Of a stretch of 7,378 nucleotides of DNA, positions 4,010 to 7,378 are shown piece by piece. Positions within the stretch are counted from its first letter, which is position 1. Each line of letters begins with the position of its first letter. The notes under the pieces are model-generated. The model saw nothing but the letters and a program-made list of their open reading frames with translations. It was not told where the DNA came from and made no database searches. The position numbers were made by a program, and so were the translations under genes. The stretch covers positions 1-7,378 of the forward strand of contig CAKOFP010000166.1 in NCBI GenBank assembly GCA_933226995.1. The letters run 5' to 3'. The DNA comes from Candidatus Nitrosopolaris rasttigaisensis (GTDB taxonomy: Archaea; Thermoproteota; Nitrososphaeria; Nitrososphaerales; Nitrososphaeraceae).

Positions 4010-5632
4010 TTAAATATCCTGGGCACATCTGAAACCCGAGAATAGTATTCTTTCGTGTGGTTTGAAATAGTTTCTGTAAGTATTCCTAATCTGAGTGGCT
4101 GGGGTAGCAAAGCATCCTCCTCTAAGAACTTTTTGATTTATGGCCCATTTATCGGTATATTCTGAGAATTTTGGCTTGAAGCCAGGATATAGTACATACT
4201 CAGACGATGTCCATTCCCAGACGTCACCTATCATCTGGTAGCAGCCATAATAGCTCTTCCCCTCCGAATATGAACCCACAATAGATGGGCCCCAAAGACA
4301 TGATTCTTGCAAATTGGCATATTTAGGCTGAGGTCTTTCGTCTCCCCAAGGATAAAGAGTTTTTCTACGCAGACCATCATTCCAGCTTGCTGCCTTTTCC
4401 CATTCAGCTTCGGTAGGAAGTCTCTTTCCAGCCCACCTGGCGTACGCATCCGCCTCATAATAGCTAACATTTACGACCGGTTCATCTCTATTAATTTTAT
4501 GAATACCGCGAAAGTCCTTCTTCACCCATTTGGTACTATTAGTACTACCATCATCATATTTATTACTGATAGTATCACTGTATTCTCCTTTTTTTACAGA
4601 TTCCCAGTACAGTGGAGCTTCCCAAACATGCTCTCTAACTAAATCCCATCCATCAGCCAACCAATACCCAAAGTCATGGTATCCTCCATCTTCAATAAAT
4701 TCAATATAGTCAGCATTGGTAACTGGTGTTACATCTATTTTATAAGGCTGAAGATACACCTTGTGTTCTGGAAGCTCGTTATCATAACAAAAGAACCCTT
4801 TACCATTAAAACCCAATTCGTAAATTCCTCCTGGGATCTCTACCATTTTTCCGAATTCAGGTACTTCTTCCCTCGTCACCGCTCGTCTTGTCCCACGCTG
4901 TTCTCCTCCTGCGTGTCCTTCCTGTTGTGCTACTGCCTTAACAGGTACGTAATTGTCTGCAGGGTCTTGGAAGCGCTGGAAATAATGTTGAAAATCATAG
5001 ATCATAAGCTCTTGATGCTGCATTTCATGCTGGTTTCCTAAAATAATATCGTACTTCAATTCCTCTAACCTTGATGCTGATGCTGTTCCTTTGTTATTGA
5101 GATCATCTTCTTCTTTCCGTTTCTCTCTCAAAAATGAAATAACATTTCTCTCTATAAACAATCTATATTCCAGAGTCTGTTGTACAGTTGGCCTAGGGAA
5201 TTTGCCGCGTTCCGATTTTGGAAGAATATTTCCATATCGCTGATAGTATGAATTAAGATATTCTAAATTAATACAATGCCGATGGCGACGACGAGTTGTA
5301 CTAGTATTGTTGACCTCGCTTCTGCCACCATTACCACTATCACTATCCGACCCTCCTGCCAATCTTTGGCCGTGTTTTTCTAACACCTTCTGAAAGAACC
5401 AGCTAACATGTGCTAGATGCCAATTAGGTGGACTGCCAAAGATATCAGACTGTACTACCGCATCCTCTAGTTTAAGTGGCTTGAAGAGTTCTCGGGTTTT
5501 CTTTCTAACGCGTATGAAATCGGATATTAAATCATCAAAATAAATAAAGTCATTATTACTCCTATTATCTAAAAGATTGTTGTTATTGCGTGTATAATAC
5601 TTATTATTCAACACTAATTTTTCTATTCTCAT
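4010..5632 (-). CDS. egtB: EgtB-type iron sulfoxide synthase (hercynine oxygenase), ergothioneine biosynthesis
   Basis: The 540-residue protein has the two-domain EgtB layout. An N-terminal DinB_2 domain (about 30-225) carries the iron ligands H75 (SPPNWHLAHVSWFF) and H202/H206 of the HEMQHQE motif (Hx3HxE). A C-terminal formylglycine-generating-enzyme/sulfatase-modifying fold (about 262-540) shows MVEIPGGIYELG, PVTNADYIEFIEDGG, WAGKRLPTEAEWEKAA, GDVWEWTSSEY, LRGGCFATP and RNTYRNYFKPHER. The family uses Fe(II) and O2 to form a C-S bond between hercynine and a thiol (gamma-glutamylcysteine or cysteine). Absence of a C-terminal methyltransferase domain argues against full OvoA. It is longer than usual because of an Asn-rich N-terminus (16-27) and low-complexity inserts at about 92-119, 173-188 and 231-256, none touching a catalytic motif. 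EgtD is not in the window; substrate choice is inferred from the family. Confidence 0.88.
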   Translation of the reverse strand: MRIEKLVLNNKYYTRNNNNLLDNRSNNDFIYFDDLISDFIRVRKKTRELFKPLKLEDAVVQSDIFGSPPNWHLAHVSWFFQKVLEKHGQRLAGGSDSDSGNGGRSEVNNTSTTRRRHRHCINLEYLNSYYQRYGNILPKSERGKFPRPTVQQTLEYRLFIERNVISFLREKRKEEDDLNNKGTASASRLEELKYDIILGNQHEMQHQELMIYDFQHYFQRFQDPADNYVPVKAVAQQEGHAGGEQRGTRRAVTREEVPEFGKMVEIPGGIYELGFNGKGFFCYDNELPEHKVYLQPYKIDVTPVTNADYIEFIEDGGYHDFGYWLADGWDLVREHVWEAPLYWESVKKGEYSDTISNKYDDGSTNSTKWVKKDFRGIHKINRDEPVVNVSYYEADAYARWAGKRLPTEAEWEKAASWNDGLRRKTLYPWGDERPQPKYANLQESCLWGPSIVGSYSEGKSYYGCYQMIGDVWEWTSSEYVLYPGFKPKFSEYTDKWAINQKVLRGGCFATPATQIRNTYRNYFKPHERILFSGFRCAQDI

Positions 5633-5680
5633 ATCACTTAACTCTTATTCTTAGCCTTCTGTGTGTTGTGTTGATGTTCA

Positions 5681-5690
5681 AAATATAATT
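5681..5690 (-). promoter_or_regulatory. TATA-like box of the EgtB-like gene
   Basis: AATTATATTT on the minus strand is centred about 54 bases before the ATG at 5632. Initiation some 25 bases downstream would leave a leader of about 28 bases. No clear Shine-Dalgarno sequence precedes the ATG. Confidence 0.35.
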
Positions 5691-5713
5691 TAATAGTTTG
5701 TTTTTGTAAACCA

Positions 5714-5845
5714 TTATAACCTTGAATTAAATGCTCCCGCTATGTCTTGCGGTGAACTAAAAGCTTTATACTTATCACATTGCCTCACCGGGATCAAACC
5801 TTCTGGAATACGTATAAAAGCAAAACCAACAAGACCAACAGAAGG
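5714..5845 (-). pseudogene. Coding-like C-terminal remnant upstream of egtB
   Basis: Between two in-frame TAA codons lie 43 codons with strongly protein-like content: VGLVGFAFIRIPEGLIPV, then RQCDKYKAFSSPQDI and AGAFNSRL before the stop at 5714-5716. There is no ATG. A GTG at 5788 would give 24 residues and a TTG at 5797 would give 27. Beyond the upstream TAA the same frame continues with a hydrophobic stretch (SVLLLFFFFV), as if a longer membrane protein gene had been interrupted. It lies on the egtB strand and ends 82 bases before its ATG. It may be a 3' gene remnant or a tiny ORF; no family is recognised. Confidence 0.35.
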
Positions 5846-6195
5846 TTAATGCGTTTTAACGAAGAAAAAGAATAGAAGAAGAACGCTCGATTGATATTGA
5901 GTAAAGATTTGTTAGGTAATAATTTCTTCAAGAATTAGCTTTTGCTGGAGCTCCCGAAAAAATTAGTACAATGATTTCTATAATTTATTTATGATTAGAA
6001 TGTGCACGTTCTTTGATCAGAACAAAGATCGATAAGCAGCGTAAATTAAGCTATTATGAGTAATTTGGCAACGAAAACTGCCTGAAACTTTTATGTCACA
6101 TTACCACGACGTATTAATATAATTCCGAACGGCTTCTGTATTTCACAAAACAAACGAAGTCAGGTCGGGATCTCTTCTTATTTTTATTCCTTCCA

Positions 6196-6474
6196 TTATG
6201 CATTCTTATCGTTCCGTAGCGTTACGTCTAGCAATTGGACTTCTCTATACCTTTCTAAAAAACTGTGTCCTTTTTCAGTTGTTGTGTATACTTGAGATGG
6301 CGCTGTTAGGTCGATTCTTTGTTTGATAAGCTTTTGCGATAGCAAAGAAGGAATATATCGTTTAATTTGAATATGATTGAGGTTAGCTTGTAGCATTATT
6401 CTCGTTTTGGTTTCACCGGAGACCGCTGCATCGAGTATCATGGCTACAATATCTGTATGGCATCTATACTTCAA
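6196..6474 (-). CDS. Diverged winged helix-turn-helix regulator, paralogue of 2582-2848
   Basis: This 92-residue protein matches the plus-strand regulator in layout: MKYRCHTDIVAMILDAA (1-17), helix 2 TKTRIMLQA (22-30), recognition helix NHIQIKRYIPSLLSQ (33-47), wing LIKQRIDLTAPSQVYTTTEKG (split by a small insert, 49-69) and a charged C-terminal helix. The TTEKG turn is kept, but the recognition helix differs strongly, so it should read a different site. The start is TTG, chosen because it restores the family MKYR N-terminus, follows an in-frame TAG two codons upstream, and sits 30 bases from a TATA box. It is divergent to the Cys-rich ORF at 6548. Role as a transcription factor is a family inference; target unknown. 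Confidence 0.82.
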   Translation of the reverse strand: MKYRCHTDIVAMILDAAVSGETKTRIMLQANLNHIQIKRYIPSLLSQKLIKQRIDLTAPSQVYTTTEKGHSFLERYREVQLLDVTLRNDKNA

Positions 6475-6499
6475 TTTCTACACATGATACCGGATGTTT

Positions 6500-6507
6500 A
6501 GTATAAA
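6500..6507 (-). promoter_or_regulatory. TATA box supporting the TTG start of the second regulator
   Basis: TTTATACT on the minus strand is centred 30 bases before the TTG at 6474, so transcription would begin within a few bases of the start codon. This is the standard leaderless arrangement and supports the non-ATG start. Confidence 0.45.
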
Positions 6508-6547
6508 TCATATAGTAAAATTTATCTGCTCTTAACATAACGCTCTA

Positions 6548-6736
6548 TTGACCTGCCTGCAACGCCCATCAATGTGTTTGAATATAGGTAAATGCGCTCA
6601 AGAATCGCTCGCTTCTACAGGTACATTGTCTAGAACTCACGGTAGTTGTAATAAACTAGGAGACGGCGAACGAAATTCAAATATATCTAATCAAAGTGAA
6701 ATTATATGTAAATCTTTTTCCTGTAATCATTGTTAA
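6548..6736 (+). CDS. Candidate 62-residue Cys-rich protein, divergent from the regulator
   Basis: TTG 6548 begins MTCLQRPSMCLNIGKCAQES and the frame ends ICKSFSCNHC with TAA 6734-6736. Seven cysteines lie at 3, 10, 16, 34, 54, 59 and 62, the last three forming a C-x4-C-x2-C cluster at the extreme C-terminus; the middle is Ser/Asn/Gly-rich. An ATG at 6572 is an alternative start. An AT-rich element (AAAATTTAT, about 6517-6525) sits about 27 bases before the TTG, fitting a leaderless transcript from a promoter region shared with the divergent regulator. No similarity to a known family is recognised, and the spacing differs from the 47-residue Cys protein. Moderately likely to be real. Confidence 0.35.
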   Translation: MTCLQRPSMCLNIGKCAQESLASTGTLSRTHGSCNKLGDGERNSNISNQSEIICKSFSCNHC

Positions 6737-6986
6737 ATCTCTCCTACACAAATTTTCAGACTTTTCTGTGGCATTGTTGACACTGTGCCGCGATAAAACC
6801 AGCTTTATCTGCTCACAATAGTAGCGTATTATTTAGTATTGACAGGGCTAAGGTTCTAACATTTTCGCAATAGGAGGGATGGACTAGACACTTTCTGATA
6901 CTATTTCACTCATCGGCTATAGTTTGATATGAACCCAAAATTATCCATAAATTTGAGTCTAAATTTCGTCATCCACTGGAACCTCG
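6737..6986. other. Intergenic stretch without a supported gene
   Basis: No gene is supported. A purine-rich GGAGGGATGG at 6873-6882 looks like a ribosome site plus start, but its frame stops after two codons. On the minus strand a nine-codon ORF (MSEIVSESV) and a later frame with VLSRHSVNNATEKSENLC read like scraps of coding sequence broken by stops. Confidence 0.4.
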
Positions 6987-7238
6987 TTAATAGAAGGAAG
7001 TATCAATGTCTGACTGCGCATTATTGGTTGGTACCCCACTTGGCTCCGCCGACAAAGAGCAGTCGGTTGCATGTTTTAACCGCAATTGAGTCCATGCGTG
7101 TTGCTTCTCTTCCTCGGTAATGGTACATTGTATCTTTATTTGTGTAACCCCATCCTTATCAACAAAAGCAGTGTATTCACAACTATCAGACGCATCCACC
7201 AGAATCTCATGAAGATCGTTATCGAGCGAAGAAAACAT
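6987..7238 (-). CDS. Hypothetical 83-residue protein
   Basis: ATG 7238 begins MFSSLDNDLHEILVDASD; residues 20-47 (CEYTAFVDKDGVTQIKIQC, then TITEEEKQH) have a clear beta-hairpin pattern of alternating polar and hydrophobic residues around a DKDG turn, followed by a helix (AWTQLRLKH). A polar, probably disordered tail with no charged cluster ends in SFY. Cysteines are at 20, 38 and 60. No signal peptide or membrane helix is present. Codon and residue composition are convincingly coding, but I do not recognise the family; it resembles small lineage-specific thaumarchaeal proteins. An in-frame TAG lies eight codons upstream, so ATG 7238 is the only likely start. A TATA-like TATAAATA at 7312-7319 would leave a leader of about 50 bases. 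Confidence 0.65.
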   Translation of the reverse strand: MFSSLDNDLHEILVDASDSCEYTAFVDKDGVTQIKIQCTITEEEKQHAWTQLRLKHATDCSLSAEPSGVPTNNAQSDIDTSFY

Positions 7239-7305
7239 TCTCGGCAGATGAGAGTATTTCTATTCTTATTGGAAGTCTGTAATTGCTCATACAACTTAAT
7301 ATCAT
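7219..7305 (-). CDS. Candidate 28-residue leader ORF overlapping the hypothetical gene
   Basis: ATG 7305 opens MILSCMSNYRLPIRIEILSS and the frame ends ENVFFAR, overlapping the first 20 bases of the 83-residue gene in another frame. The arrangement allows translational coupling. A nearby TATA-like box (7312-7319) would start transcription inside this ORF, so it would need the more distal AT-rich element near 7356-7370. It may be chance. Confidence 0.15.
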   Translation of the reverse strand: MILSCMSNYRLPIRIEILSSAENVFFAR

Positions 7306-7311
7306 TTTGAC

Positions 7312-7319
7312 TATTTATA
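7312..7319 (-). promoter_or_regulatory. TATA box upstream of the 83-residue gene
   Basis: TATAAATA on the minus strand matches the archaeal TATA consensus well. It predicts initiation near 7290 and a leader of about 50 bases before the ATG at 7238. Confidence 0.4.
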
Positions 7320-7378
7320 GTTTTTATTAGTTTGATGCTCTTATGATCAAGTAAAAATAATATAAATAAGAATAATCA

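Larger units (their letters stand above)
5633..6195. other. Long intergenic region between the EgtB-like gene and the second regulator
   Basis: It holds the EgtB promoter (near 5681-5690) and a coding-like minus-strand remnant (5714-5845). On the plus strand, 5850-6000 has short coding-like pieces in several frames separated by stops (for example LQELAFAGAPEKIS). No complete gene, RNA gene or repeat was recognised. Multiple interrupted frames suggest decayed coding sequence. Confidence 0.45.

Noticed and set aside
4231..5041. Frames of 79, 111 and 121 codons at 4231-4470 (minus), 4307-4642 (plus) and 4676-5041 (plus)
   Set aside because: All lie inside the EgtB-like coding sequence in other frames and show no domain of their own.
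6740..6860. Coding-like scraps (plus strand SVALLTLCRDKTSFICS) resembling an insertion-sequence fragment
   Set aside because: Short, interrupted by stops on both strands, and no IS ends could be found.
6929..7310. Plus-strand frames at 6929-7120 and 7086-7310
   Set aside because: Antisense to the 83-residue hypothetical gene, which has clearly better protein character.

Overview
This AT-rich window most likely comes from an ammonia-oxidising archaeon of the Thaumarchaeota (Nitrososphaerota), probably a soil lineage such as Nitrososphaera or Nitrosocosmicus. The evidence is two small winged-helix proteins starting MKYR of a type common in that group, TATA-like boxes roughly 25-55 bases ahead of starts in place of bacterial promoters, oligo-T termination, asparagine-rich and low-complexity insertions in proteins, and low coding density. 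The lineage is inferred from family resemblance, not from a marker gene.

Layout. Bases 1-113 hold the 3' end of an unrecognised plus-strand gene. It converges on pyrE (orotate phosphoribosyltransferase, minus strand, 110-679), and their stop codons share one CTAG. Behind pyrE lie two overlapping mini-ORFs (715-842). Between 880 and 2400 there are mostly small or broken reading frames: a strong 47-residue, ten-cysteine protein starting at TTG (1108-1251), a doubtful small membrane ORF facing it, a decayed Asn/Gln-rich gene (1688-1935), and a possibly frameshifted small gene (2141-2394). A winged-helix regulator follows (2582-2848). About 1.1 kb with no convincing gene leads to the dominant gene, a 540-residue EgtB-type sulfoxide synthase (4010-5632, minus strand). 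Upstream of it is a coding-like C-terminal remnant (5714-5845). A second, diverged winged-helix paralogue (6196-6474, minus) faces a 62-residue Cys-rich ORF (6548-6736, plus). The window ends with an 83-residue conserved-looking hypothetical protein (6987-7238, minus).

How the parts fit. Only two enzymes can be named. PyrE makes orotidine 5'-phosphate for pyrimidine synthesis. The EgtB-like protein is predicted to join a thiol to hercynine, the oxidative step of ergothioneine (antioxidant thiol-histidine) synthesis. The methyltransferase EgtD is not in the window. The two winged-helix proteins bracket the EgtB gene and are probable local regulators of unknown targets. No CRISPR array, tRNA, rRNA, intact insertion sequence or complete defence system was found. 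The most novel candidates are the unannotated Cys-rich mini-proteins and a GC-rich hairpin with C/D-box-like motifs near 981-1065.
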